Source: Janthinobacterium sp. J1-1 (GTDB lineage Bacteria > Pseudomonadota > Gammaproteobacteria > Burkholderiales > Burkholderiaceae_D). From it: 64,000 nt of DNA. A program made the translations under genes and the position numbers. The notes beneath the pieces were generated by a model. That model ran no database searches, was not told where the DNA came from, and worked only from the letters and a program-made list of their open reading frames with translations. The stretch lies in contig NZ_CP132339.1 of the NCBI RefSeq assembly GCF_030944405.1, positions 6,634,001-6,698,000 on the forward strand. The letters run 5' to 3'. Positions 41,235 through 53,188 of the stretch are shown in pieces (the stretch's first letter is position 1; the number at the start of each line of letters is the position of its first letter).

Positions 41235-42701
41235 TCAGGCGCGGCAAGCGTAGGCGTTCAATGAGGCGCGCAGCAGCGGCGCGCTGTGGCGTGTTTCCAG
41301 CCAGAAGCGGCGCAGCAGGTTTTGCGCCGTCGTCATGCGATAGCTGTTGGAGGCGCGCATGTCGGACAGCGGCGCATAGTCGTCGGCCAGCAAGCCCATG
41401 GCGATCACCAGGTTGTCCTCCGTCCACGCCTGATTGCGCAGGAAAGTTTCCGTTTGCGTGGCGCGCTGCGGCGTGGCGGCCATGCCACCGAAGGCGATAC
41501 GTGCGTTGACGATGCGCTCGCCGTCGAGCTCGAAAGCAAACGCGGCGCACACGGCCGAGATATCCTGGTCAAACCGTTTTGCCAGCTTATACGTGCGGAA
41601 TTTTACTTGCGCGCGCGGCAGCGGCACCCTCAGCGCTGCGACAAATTCGTCGGGCCGCAGGTCTTTCTTTTGATAGCCCAGGTAAAAATCTTCCAGCGCC
41701 ATGGTCCGCTGGCCGGCGCTACCGCGCAGCACGATCTGCGTGCCCAGCGCGATCAGCCACGGCATCGAGTCGCCGATCGGCGAGCCGTTGGCCACATTGC
41801 CGCCCAGGGTGCCGGCGTTGCGGATCGGCAAGGAGGCAAAGCGCTGCCATAGTTCCGATAATTCCTCAGGGTAATGCTCGCACAGCGCCGCATACGCGTC
41901 GTTGAGGCTGGCGCCGGCGCCGATTTCCAGCATGTCATCTTGCGGGGCGATGGTTTTCAGGGCCGCGACATTGCCCAGGTAAATGATCTCGCCCAGCTCG
42001 CGCAATTGCTTGGTGACCCACAGGCCCACATCGGTGGACCCGGCCAGCAAGGTGGCTTGTGGCTTGTCGGCACGTAATTGCGCCAGTTCGTCGACGGTGC
42101 GTGGCGCATGGAATTGCTGGCCACGGGCCGCATAGGTATGCAGATGGTCGCGCTGCAAGCCTTGTAGTTGCAGGGCCAGCGCATCGCGGTCAAAAGTCAC
42201 TTTCGGCAATTCACTCATGCGTTTGGCCGCATCGATAATCGGGCGGTACCCTGTGCATCGGCACAGATTGCCGGACAGTCCATCGTCGATCTCGCAGCGC
42301 GTGGGCGCGGCGCCGTCTTTTTTCAGATACATGCCCCACAACGACATCACAAAGCCGGGCGTACAGAAGCCGCATTGCGAGCCGTGGCATTCCACCATCG
42401 CCTGCTGCACCGGATGCAGGGCGCCGTCCGGCTGTTGCAGATCTTCCACGGAAAACAGGGCCTTGCCGTCCAGCGTGGGCGTCAGCTGGATGCAGGCGTT
42501 CACGGTTTTCATTTCCACCTGGCCGTCGACCAGGCTGGCGACGACGACGGTACAGGCGCCGCAATCGCCTTCGGCGCAGCCTTCCTTGGTGCCGGTGCAA
42601 TGCAGGTCCTCGCGCAGATGCTGCAATACAGTCTGCGTGGGGGCGGCATCGCGTACTTCCTGCACGGCGCCACGGTAATAAAAACGAATCGGTTCTGACA
42701 T
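41235..42701 (-). CDS. xdhA: Xanthine dehydrogenase, Fe-S and FAD subunit
   Basis: 488 residues. Two [2Fe-2S] clusters at the N-terminus: CTGTKEGCAEGDCGACTVV plus a later Cys, and CGFCTPGFVMSLWG with CRCTGYRPIIDA. The central FAD domain shows TLLAGSTDVGLWVTKQL and IRNAGTLGGNVANGSPIGDS, and the C-terminal CO-dehydrogenase flavoprotein domain ends with RRFWLETRHSAPLL. First gene of the xdhABC-guaD-ada run; puuE lies 99 bases upstream on the same strand. Confidence 0.95.
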   Translation of the reverse strand: MSEPIRFYYRGAVQEVRDAAPTQTVLQHLREDLHCTGTKEGCAEGDCGACTVVVASLVDGQVEMKTVNACIQLTPTLDGKALFSVEDLQQPDGALHPVQQAMVECHGSQCGFCTPGFVMSLWGMYLKKDGAAPTRCEIDDGLSGNLCRCTGYRPIIDAAKRMSELPKVTFDRDALALQLQGLQRDHLHTYAARGQQFHAPRTVDELAQLRADKPQATLLAGSTDVGLWVTKQLRELGEIIYLGNVAALKTIAPQDDMLEIGAGASLNDAYAALCEHYPEELSELWQRFASLPIRNAGTLGGNVANGSPIGDSMPWLIALGTQIVLRGSAGQRTMALEDFYLGYQKKDLRPDEFVAALRVPLPRAQVKFRTYKLAKRFDQDISAVCAAFAFELDGERIVNARIAFGGMAATPQRATQTETFLRNQAWTEDNLVIAMGLLADDYAPLSDMRASNSYRMTTAQNLLRRFWLETRHSAPLLRASLNAYACRA

Positions 42702-42800
42702 GCTGGCCTCGGTATAGTCCTAGTGGTACAGATTAACACCGGCACACGGGACAACCATATGCAAAGATTGATTTCACTTATCTATCTACATCAATAAGCC

Positions 42801-43754
42801 TCAGCCGATATAGGGATGCTTGGCATGCCAATGCTCGGCGATATCGATGCGGCGCGTGATCCACACCTGTTCATGCCCTTGTACATAGTCGAGAAAGCGC
42901 GCCAGCGCCGCCGCGCGGCCAGGCCGCCCCACCAGCCGGCAATGCAAGCCGACCGACAGCATCTTCGGCTGGTTCAGGCCGTTCGGGTCGCCCTCCGCAT
43001 ACAGCACGTCGAAAGCGTCCTTCAGATAATCAAAAAATTGCGTGCCCGAATTAAAACCCTGCATGGCGGCAAAGCGCATGTCGTTGGTATCGAGCGTGTA
43101 CGGCACGATCAGCTGCGGCTGCACGGCCGGCGCGCCGCTCGCATCCGTATAAGCGACCTTTTCCCAGAACGGCAGGTCGTCGCCATAATAGTCGGCGTCG
43201 TAGCGAAAGCCGCCATGTTCCACCACCAGTTTGCGCGTATTCGGCGAATCGCGCCCGGTGTACCAGCCTTGCGGGGCGGAACCGGTCAGCTCGCGGATAA
43301 TCTGCACGGCTTCGCGCATATGCTCGCGCTCGCTCGCTTCATCCATGTTCTGGTACGAAATCCAGCGCAGGCCATGGCAGGCGATCTCATGGCCCAGCTG
43401 CTGGAAGGCCGCCACGGCTTCCGGATTGCGCTTCAAGGCCATCGAGACGCCGAACACCGTCAGCGGCAACTTCCGGTCCTCGAACATGCGCAGTAGCCGC
43501 CATAGTCCCGCGCGCGAGCCGTATTCATAAATCGACTCCATGCTCAGGTGGCGCGTGGGAAACGCCGCCGCGCCGATCATTTCCGATAAAAACGTTTCCG
43601 ATGCCGCATCGCCGTGCAGCACGCTGTTTTCCGCGCCCTCTTCATAGTTGAGCACGAATTGCAGCGCGATGCGGGCCTGGCCCGGCCACTGCGGATGGGG
43701 TGGCGTGCGGCCATAGCCGATCAGGTCGCGCGGATAGTTGTCGTAAGTGCTCAT
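42801..43754 (-). CDS. puuE: PuuE-type allantoinase (polysaccharide-deacetylase fold)
   Basis: Metal-independent allantoinase that converts allantoin to allantoate, unrelated to the amidohydrolase AllB. 317 residues from the ATG at 43754 (MSTYDNYPRDLIGYGRTPPH), which has AAGGCGAG upstream; a longer in-frame reading enters the promoter. NodB-fold features: IALQFVLNYEEGAENSVLHG, FGVSMALKRNPEAV, GHEIACHGLRWISYQNM and FRYDADYYGDDLPFWEKV. Divergent from uraH, the preceding ureide step; uricase is not in the window. Confidence 0.92.
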   Translation of the reverse strand: MSTYDNYPRDLIGYGRTPPHPQWPGQARIALQFVLNYEEGAENSVLHGDAASETFLSEMIGAAAFPTRHLSMESIYEYGSRAGLWRLLRMFEDRKLPLTVFGVSMALKRNPEAVAAFQQLGHEIACHGLRWISYQNMDEASEREHMREAVQIIRELTGSAPQGWYTGRDSPNTRKLVVEHGGFRYDADYYGDDLPFWEKVAYTDASGAPAVQPQLIVPYTLDTNDMRFAAMQGFNSGTQFFDYLKDAFDVLYAEGDPNGLNQPKMLSVGLHCRLVGRPGRAAALARFLDYVQGHEQVWITRRIDIAEHWHAKHPYIG

Positions 43755-43782
43755 GCGGCTCGCCTTGGGAAGAAATGTGAAA

Positions 43783-43800
43783 TATATGCCCAATCATATA
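43783..43800. promoter_or_regulatory. Inverted repeat between puuE and uraH
   Basis: TATATG-CCCAAT-CATATA is a perfect 6-bp inverted repeat in the 114-base divergent region of the two ureide genes, 29 bases from puuE. It could be a shared operator or overlap the -10 boxes. Confidence 0.4.
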
Positions 43801-43868
43801 GCCAGGCGCGGTCACAGGTATATCATTTGGTCGATAAGCACATTCACCGTTAACGTATAGGATAGCAA

Positions 43869-44222
43869 ATGGGAAAACTCAGCACGCACGTACTCGATAT
43901 CGCCCACGGCCGGCCCGGCGCAGGCGTCAAGGTCGCCCTGTTTTCGGTCGCGCCGGAAGGCAAGGTCTTGCTGAAGATGGATGTGACCAACCAGGACGGC
44001 CGCTGCAGCACGCCGCTGCTGGAAGGCGACACCATGAAAGCGGGCCAGTATGAACTGGTCTTCAATGCCGGCGACTACTTTGCCGCCCAAGGCGTGCAAT
44101 TGCCCTCGCCGCGCTTTATCGACCTGGTGACCCTGTCGTTCGGCATCGCCCACACCGATGAAAACTACCATGTGCCGCTGGTGGTGTCGCCGTGGTCGTA
44201 TTCGACATATCGGGGCAGTTGA
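43869..44222 (+). CDS. uraH: 5-hydroxyisourate hydrolase (transthyretin-like)
   Basis: Hydrolyses 5-hydroxyisourate, the uricase product, to OHCU. 117 residues. The transthyretin-related family marks are complete: N-terminal LSTHVLDIAHGRPGAGV with the active-site His, and the C-terminal YHVPLVVSPWSYSTYRGS with the YRGS tetrapeptide. TAGGAT precedes the ATG. It is alone on the plus strand, followed by an inverted repeat and then the rRNA operon terminator. Confidence 0.95.
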   Translation: MGKLSTHVLDIAHGRPGAGVKVALFSVAPEGKVLLKMDVTNQDGRCSTPLLEGDTMKAGQYELVFNAGDYFAAQGVQLPSPRFIDLVTLSFGIAHTDENYHVPLVVSPWSYSTYRGS

Positions 44223-44242
44223 TTCTGCTTTGCCAGCAATGT

Positions 44243-44284
44243 TGTCGGATTAGCGGGGCCGCCTAGGCGTAGCGTAATCCGACA
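44243..44284. repeat. Perfect inverted repeat TGTCGGATTA/TAATCCGACA
   Basis: The 10-bp arms at 44243-44252 and 44275-44284 match exactly around a 22-base GC-rich centre that itself contains GCCTAGGC. It lies 20 bases after the uraH stop. From memory, palindromes with GTCGGATTA...TAATCCGAC ends are a common dispersed intergenic repeat in many proteobacteria. It may also serve as a transcription end. Confidence 0.65.
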
Positions 44285-44323
44285 CCACCCGCGGCCCATG
44301 CCATCGCCACAAACCACCAGACG

Positions 44324-44356
44324 AAAAAAAACCCGACCATTTCTGATCGGGTTTTT
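44324..44356 (-). terminator. rRNA operon terminator
   Basis: AAAACCCGA-N10-TCGGGTTTT stem, 20 bases beyond the 5S rRNA, followed on the minus strand by a run of T residues. Ends the leftward rRNA transcript; the symmetric A/T flanks could also stop uraH. Confidence 0.9.
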
Positions 44357-44375
44357 CTCTTGCTACGAATAACAA

Positions 44376-44490
44376 GCCTGACGATAACCTACTTTCACAC
44401 TGGTTGCAGCACTATCATCGGCGCAAAGTTGTTTCACGGTCCTGTTCGGGATGGGAAGGGGTGGGACCAACTTGCTATGGTCATCAGGCA
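44376..44490 (-). rRNA. rrf: 5S ribosomal RNA
   Basis: About 115 bases. Read on the minus strand it starts TGCCTGATGACCATAGCAAG and contains the conserved loop CCCATCCCGAACAGG; the ends pair (TGCCTGATGA with TTATCGTCAGGC). The boundaries are set by this end pairing and may be off by one or two bases. Confidence 0.93.
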
Positions 44491-44626
44491 TAACTTGTAA
44501 TGACGCTTGTTCTCAGTTGAGCAACAAGGCCATGAATCTGGAAGAAGCAAAGATTGGGGTAATGACTGGTCATATCAACATACACGCAACGTTGTACCGT
44601 CTTATCCTCTGTACCTGCTAAGGTTA

Positions 44627-47520
<2,894 letters not shown>

Positions 47521-47764
47521 TAACGTTAGCCTCTGTTCACCGAAGTGAGCAAAGAGCGCTACAGGGATAAGAAAGTACAACGTTGTTGCTTGTTTGTTGA
47601 TACATACAATCATTACCCATCAAGTCGCCTCATGCATTCCTGCACGCATAGACTTGATCAATAAATAATCTTTACTTCTTCCAGATTGTTAAAGAACGAA
47701 ACAGCAATGATCGCTAAAAGATCAAACCTAAACCCACTGGCTTACGTTTGCACTTTCAAGTATG
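47521..47764 (-). other. tRNA-Ala to 23S spacer with boxA
   Basis: Transcribed spacer with the 5' half of the 23S processing stem and a boxA-like antitermination site, TTCTTTAACAA on the minus strand, at 47686-47696. It matches the boxA in the 16S leader. Confidence 0.75.
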
Positions 47765-47840
47765 TGGTGGAGGATGACGGGATCGAACCGACGACCCCCT
47801 GCTTGCAAAGCAGGTGCTCTCCCAGCTGAGCTAATCCCCC
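47765..47840 (-). tRNA. tRNA-Ala (anticodon UGC)
   Basis: 76 bases including encoded CCA. Starts GGGGGATTAGCTCAGCTGGG, anticodon loop TTTGCAA, T-loop GGTTCGATCC. Standard second tRNA of the 16S-23S spacer. Confidence 0.98.
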
Positions 47841-47858
47841 TGGGTACAACATATTAGC

Positions 47859-47935
47859 TGGTAGGGCTGGTTGGACTCGAACCAACGACCCCCGCGTTAT
47901 CAACACGGTGCTCTAACCAGCTGAGCTACAGCCCC
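47859..47935 (-). tRNA. tRNA-Ile (anticodon GAU)
   Basis: 77 bases including encoded CCA. Starts GGGGCTGTAGCTCAGCTGGT, anticodon loop TTGATAA, T-loop GGTTCGAGTCC. First tRNA of the 16S-23S spacer; 18 bases before tRNA-Ala. Confidence 0.98.
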
Positions 47936-48030
47936 AACGCGGTGCTACTGACGACTACTGTTTCTTCTTCAGCTAACAGTCGATAAGTGTGAACATTTGA
48001 TGGTGAAGCATTACTGCTTCGTGCAAACTC

Positions 48031-49564
<1,534 letters not shown>

Positions 49565-49841
49565 AATCTCTGTTACTTTGCCATTTTATTGGCACCGTCT
49601 TGCGACGGGTCGCTCACTCAAAAAACTGACAGGCCACTACTTTCGTAGCGTCCTATTTCATTATTTCTTGTGAACATTTGATATTTTAAGTTTTACGTCA
49701 ATCCGAAGATCAACGCTGCACTTCATCAAATGCCCACACTTATCGACTGTTAATTGTTAAAGAACGGTATTCGGTACTGCCGCATTTCTGCGATTCGCGC
49801 TATCGACAAAGCGTTGTGTCTGTCATCTGCGAAGAAGGAAG

Positions 49842-49870
49842 AGTATGAAGCTTTTTCAGCATTTCGTCAA
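49842..49870 (-). promoter_or_regulatory. rRNA promoter P2
   Basis: TTGACG (49870-49865), 17-base spacer, CATACT (49847-49842), upstream of the boxA leader. Confidence 0.7.
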
Positions 49871-49927
49871 CCTTCTTTTTCCCCCACTTCACTCGGCATT
49901 TGCATGCGTCGTTCAGCGAGGGGGCGA

Positions 49928-49956
49928 ATTATAGCCAAGCAAAAGCAGCTGCGCAA
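49928..49956 (-). promoter_or_regulatory. rRNA promoter P1
   Basis: TTGCGC (49956-49951), 17-base spacer, perfect TATAAT (49933-49928). The -35 box lies seven bases past the stop codon of the yfaP-like gene, so any UP element lies inside that gene's 3' end. Confidence 0.8.
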
Positions 49957-49963
49957 GGGTCAT

Positions 49964-50719
49964 TTATGGGAGGACGAAAGATTTCACCAAGGTCAGCTCG
50001 CCGGCGGCCCGCATCGGCACCTGGAAGCTCTGCAGCTTTTCGCTCGGCGTGCCCTCATTGGTGATCACCGACAGGCGGGCCACCGTCAGCACCGAGGTGT
50101 TCTCGCCGCTGCCGTAGTAATTGACATAGACGTGATAGTTGCCCTTGACGGGGGCCGCACTGGAAAAGATTTCCGGGCCATAGCCGGTGGTCACGTCCAC
50201 GTCCAGCGCGCCGCCATCTTTCAGCACGCGATTGCCGTACCAGGCATGGCCTCCGTCGGGCGTGACCACGTGCAGATCGAGGTCGGTGCCGGCGCTGTCC
50301 CACGACAGCACGATGCGCAGGCGCGCCTGGGTCTTGCCCTGGTAGCTGTCGACAAACTGGGTGCGTGCGCGGCTCCTGCCGTCCGGCGAGCGCACTTCGA
50401 CGCTGTTCGAGCCGCTGCCGAAGCCATACGGACGGCCATAAGCGCCGTTCTCGCCCACTTCCATCGGCATGGCCACGCCGTTGACCACCAGCGTGGCTGG
50501 CTTGCCCTTGCCGGCGCCCGCGATGCGCCCTCGTATCTGCGCCGTCTCGCTCTGGCCCGGCTGCAGGTTGACCGAGGCGGCGGGGTAGTTGACGGCTTGC
50601 GTGTATTCTTCTTGCGCGCCGGCCGAATTGCGCCAGCCGCTTTTGGGCGCGTCGATGGTGACCTGGGCCTGCGCCCACAGCGGCAGCAACAGCAAGGAAA
50701 TCGGCAGTGTTTTCATCAT
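49964..50719 (-). CDS. YfaP-like DUF2135 protein, second copy
   Basis: 251 residues, exported (MMKTLPISLLLLPLWAQAQ). Mature start VTIDAPKSGWRNSAGAQEEY. The DUF2135 core is TDLDLHVVTPDGGHAWYGN with GNYHVYVNYYGSGENTSVLT. It shares architecture and several motifs (YGFGSGSNSVEVRSPDGRSR) with the gene just upstream, so the two are tandem paralogues. It is the last gene of the alpha-2-macroglobulin operon. The protein is probably periplasmic; its exact role in the complex is not known from sequence. Starts one base after the upstream stop codon. Confidence 0.85.
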   Translation of the reverse strand: MMKTLPISLLLLPLWAQAQVTIDAPKSGWRNSAGAQEEYTQAVNYPAASVNLQPGQSETAQIRGRIAGAGKGKPATLVVNGVAMPMEVGENGAYGRPYGFGSGSNSVEVRSPDGRSRARTQFVDSYQGKTQARLRIVLSWDSAGTDLDLHVVTPDGGHAWYGNRVLKDGGALDVDVTTGYGPEIFSSAAPVKGNYHVYVNYYGSGENTSVLTVARLSVITNEGTPSEKLQSFQVPMRAAGELTLVKSFVLP

Positions 50720-50720
50720 C

Positions 50721-51518
50721 TCAGTACTTGAAGGTCTTGACCAGCGTAAGCTCGCCGATACCGCGCAAGGGCACGACAAACTCCTCGCGCCGCTCGCGCG
50801 CCGTGTTTTCGTTGAACACCAGCGTGATGCGGCTGGTAATGACGGGCCGCTGGCGCGTTTTCTCATCGAAGTGATAACCATCGCCGCTGAAATTGCCCCA
50901 GTAATTGATCCACACCTGGTACAGCCCGCGCATGGGCGAGGTCATCATGAAGTTTTCCGGCCCCGGCCCGTCGACGGTGTCGGCATCGAGTCCGCCGCCG
51001 TTGCTCAAGGTCGGATGCGACCAGAACGCATGCTGGCCATCGGGCGTGACCACATGCAGGTCGACCTCGGCCTGGCTGTCGTCCCATGCGGCGATAATGC
51101 GGATCATGGGCTGCGGCCGGCTGCGGTCCGCTTCGTAAAACTGCACGCGCTTGACCGGCTTGCCATCGGGCGAGCGGATCTCGATGCTGTTCGAGCCGGA
51201 ACCGAAGGAATAGGCGCGCGCATAGCGGCCATCGTCATCTGTATATAGCGGCGTCGGATTGCCATTGACCACCAGCTTGTGGACAGCCCGGTTTTTGCCC
51301 GCCTTCTCAAGCTCGCCGCGGATCATTCGCCGCCCGCTCTGCGCGCCGCGATCGACCAGCGAATATGGATAATTGACCGCCAGCTCATCGGACTTGTCGG
51401 TCAGTCCCGCGCGATTCCAGCCGCCAAACGGGGTGCTCATGCTCTTGTCGGCGGCCAGCGCACAAGGCGCGGCCTGCGCCAGCACGGCGCCACTCAATAT
51501 CAGGACGGAGTAATTCAC
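50721..51518 (-). CDS. yfaP: YfaP-like DUF2135 protein, first copy
   Basis: 265 residues, signal peptide MNYSVLILSGAVLAQAAPCA. Core motifs YSFGSGSNSIEIRSPDGKPV, AEVDLHVVTPDGQHAFWSHP and GLYQVWINYWGNFSGDGYHF match E. coli YfaP and MagF-type proteins of the macroglobulin operons. Start ATG overlaps the yfaQ stop (ATGA). In Pseudomonas aeruginosa some operon partners of this class bind the macroglobulin at the inner membrane (recalled literature); a similar role is inferred here. Confidence 0.85.
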   Translation of the reverse strand: MNYSVLILSGAVLAQAAPCALAADKSMSTPFGGWNRAGLTDKSDELAVNYPYSLVDRGAQSGRRMIRGELEKAGKNRAVHKLVVNGNPTPLYTDDDGRYARAYSFGSGSNSIEIRSPDGKPVKRVQFYEADRSRPQPMIRIIAAWDDSQAEVDLHVVTPDGQHAFWSHPTLSNGGGLDADTVDGPGPENFMMTSPMRGLYQVWINYWGNFSGDGYHFDEKTRQRPVITSRITLVFNENTARERREEFVVPLRGIGELTLVKTFKY

Positions 51519-53188
51519 ATCGCCTCCAGGTTCAGGTCGACCAGCCGGCGCGCCAGCTGTTCCACATAATCTTCATCCTGGCCGCGCGGATGGTTGCGCA
51601 GGCCAAGATGCAGGTATTCATGGGCCAGGGTGATGCGGTCTTCGCGCGTGGCCAGCGGCCGCATGTAGATGCGGTTGCGCGACTGCTCGGAATACGGCGC
51701 GCCGCTCGACAAGGCACAGACCAGTGGCGCTTGCGGCGGCGCCTCGTAGCCGGCCTCGCGCAGCAGCACGCGCCGCCAGCGTGGCACGGACCGGGCCAGC
51801 CAGTCTTCGTTTTGCGCCAGGCGCTGGCAGCGCGCGCCGGTATTGCCAAAGGTGCTCAGCGCGCCGCCCGGGTAGGCGGCCGCCAGCAACTCGTCATAGT
51901 GCTTGCCTTGCCTGGCCTGCCGCACCGCTTCCGTCCACGCCATCGTGCCCTCGGACGGCGTGGTGCTGTGATAGCGCACGGTGACGCCATCGACGATCAA
52001 TTGGTCGGTCCAGCGCGCGATCGCCAGCGCCGCCGGCGTGGCCGGGCTGGGACTGACGCGCTGGGTGGCGCTGCTGTCGGCGATCTGCTGGCAGCCCGCC
52101 ACCGTCACCGCGTTCTGCTGCAGATACGTGCGCGCGGCAATCGCCAGCGCTTTGGCCGCTTCCGGCTCGCCGGCATTCGCTTCGCGGTCCAGCACGCGCG
52201 CCACATATTCATTGACGCCGAAGCGGCCGCGCAATTGCGGGCGGCCACCCTTGTCCTGTACCAGCATCAGTTCGCCGCTGCTGCGCAAGGCCAGGTTCTG
52301 GCCATTTTCAAAGCGCACATGGTAGCGGCCATTGAGCGGCCCGGGTGCGGCAATACCGCGCTCGCCACGCACGGCGCGGATCGGATAGCGCTGGAAGTAA
52401 TCGACCACCACGCAGCCGCCATCGTCGGCCGCGCCCACCGGCGGCAAGCTGGCGGCCAGTCTGGGCGCCCACTGCTCGAACACATTGCTGCTGCCGCCCG
52501 CGCCGCCAAACCAGATCGGCGTGCCATCAGCCAGCCAGCCGGCCGCGCCGCCGATGCGCCCACTCGCCTGATGCCAGGAATAGGTCTTGACGCGCAGTTG
52601 GCTGCCGAACCAGCGGGCCGTACCTGCGCCGCGTCCATCGAGCACCACCCGCAGCAGCGCCGCTTCGGCATCCTGGCGACTGGCAGCCGGAATGCTGCCC
52701 AGCGCGCGCAGCAAGCTGTCCAGGCGCACCGTGCGCTTTGGTGCCAGTTGGGCGGGATCCGCCAGCCAGGCAAAGTCGCCCGCGGGCGCGCTACCCAGGC
52801 GACCGGTCCAGTATTTGCGCCACGGCGCGGCGGTGATCATCAGGCGTTTGGGCGAGAAAAACAGGCCGCAGGACTGCGCCAGCGCCGCGTCGTGGCCTAT
52901 GCTCTGGCCCGCGTCGCAGCAATACACTTCTTCCGGATCACGGCCACCGCAGCGGTAGTCCGGCATCGCCACCTTGCTGTCGCTGGCGTAGACATACACG
53001 AACAGCTTCCACAGGCTGGCCAGCGGCACCTGCCGCGCGCCGTCGAACGGCGGCGGCGCGGCGCCGCCCTGGCGCAGCTGGCGCACTTCCAGCTTGCCGT
53101 CGCGCCACCAGGCCATATCCAGCGAAGCCGCCCACGCAGGCGCGGCCAGCAAGGTGGCAAGCATCAAGGCTGGACGGGCAAAGCGCAT
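51515..53188 (-). CDS. yfaQ: YfaQ-like DUF2300 protein with SxxK, SpoIID-like and HExxH motifs
   Basis: 557 residues from the ATG at 53188 (GTG at 53191 is also possible); signal peptide [20 protein letters not shown]. Three parts are visible. Residues 50-130 hold VPLASLWKLFVYVY, an SxxK box (S58, K61) as in serine beta-lactamase/PBP folds. Residues 320-450 (GRFGVNEYVARVLDRE, AAKALAIAARTYL, RYHSTTPSEGTMAWTE) resemble the SpoIID/LytB amidase-enhancer domain. The C-terminus has LAHEYLHLGL with HEYLH at 523-527, a zincin-type metal motif. Together these point to a role at peptidoglycan or in proteolysis; no activity is proven. Overlaps both neighbours. Confidence 0.82.
   Translation of the reverse strand: MRFARPALMLATLLAAPAWAASLDMAWWRDGKLEVRQLRQGGAAPPPFDGARQVPLASLWKLFVYVYASDSKVAMPDYRCGGRDPEEVYCCDAGQSIGHDAALAQSCGLFFSPKRLMITAAPWRKYWTGRLGSAPAGDFAWLADPAQLAPKRTVRLDSLLRALGSIPAASRQDAEAALLRVVLDGRGAGTARWFGSQLRVKTYSWHQASGRIGGAAGWLADGTPIWFGGAGGSSNVFEQWAPRLAASLPPVGAADDGGCVVVDYFQRYPIRAVRGERGIAAPGPLNGRYHVRFENGQNLALRSSGELMLVQDKGGRPQLRGRFGVNEYVARVLDREANAGEPEAAKALAIAARTYLQQNAVTVAGCQQIADSSATQRVSPSPATPAALAIARWTDQLIVDGVTVRYHSTTPSEGTMAWTEAVRQARQGKHYDELLAAAYPGGALSTFGNTGARCQRLAQNEDWLARSVPRWRRVLLREAGYEAPPQAPLVCALSSGAPYSEQSRNRIYMRPLATREDRITLAHEYLHLGLRNHPRGQDEDYVEQLARRLVDLNLEAM

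Larger units (their letters stand above)
49565..49963 (-). promoter_or_regulatory. rRNA operon leader with boxA
   Basis: About 360-base leader between promoters and 16S. A boxA antitermination element TTCTTTAACAA lies at 49754-49764, followed by AACAGTCGATAAGTGTG, which recurs in the 16S/tRNA spacer near 47970-47990 and forms the 16S processing stem. No protein gene is supported here; the open frame starting at 49754 runs through the leader and antisense of yfaP and is not real. Confidence 0.8.
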
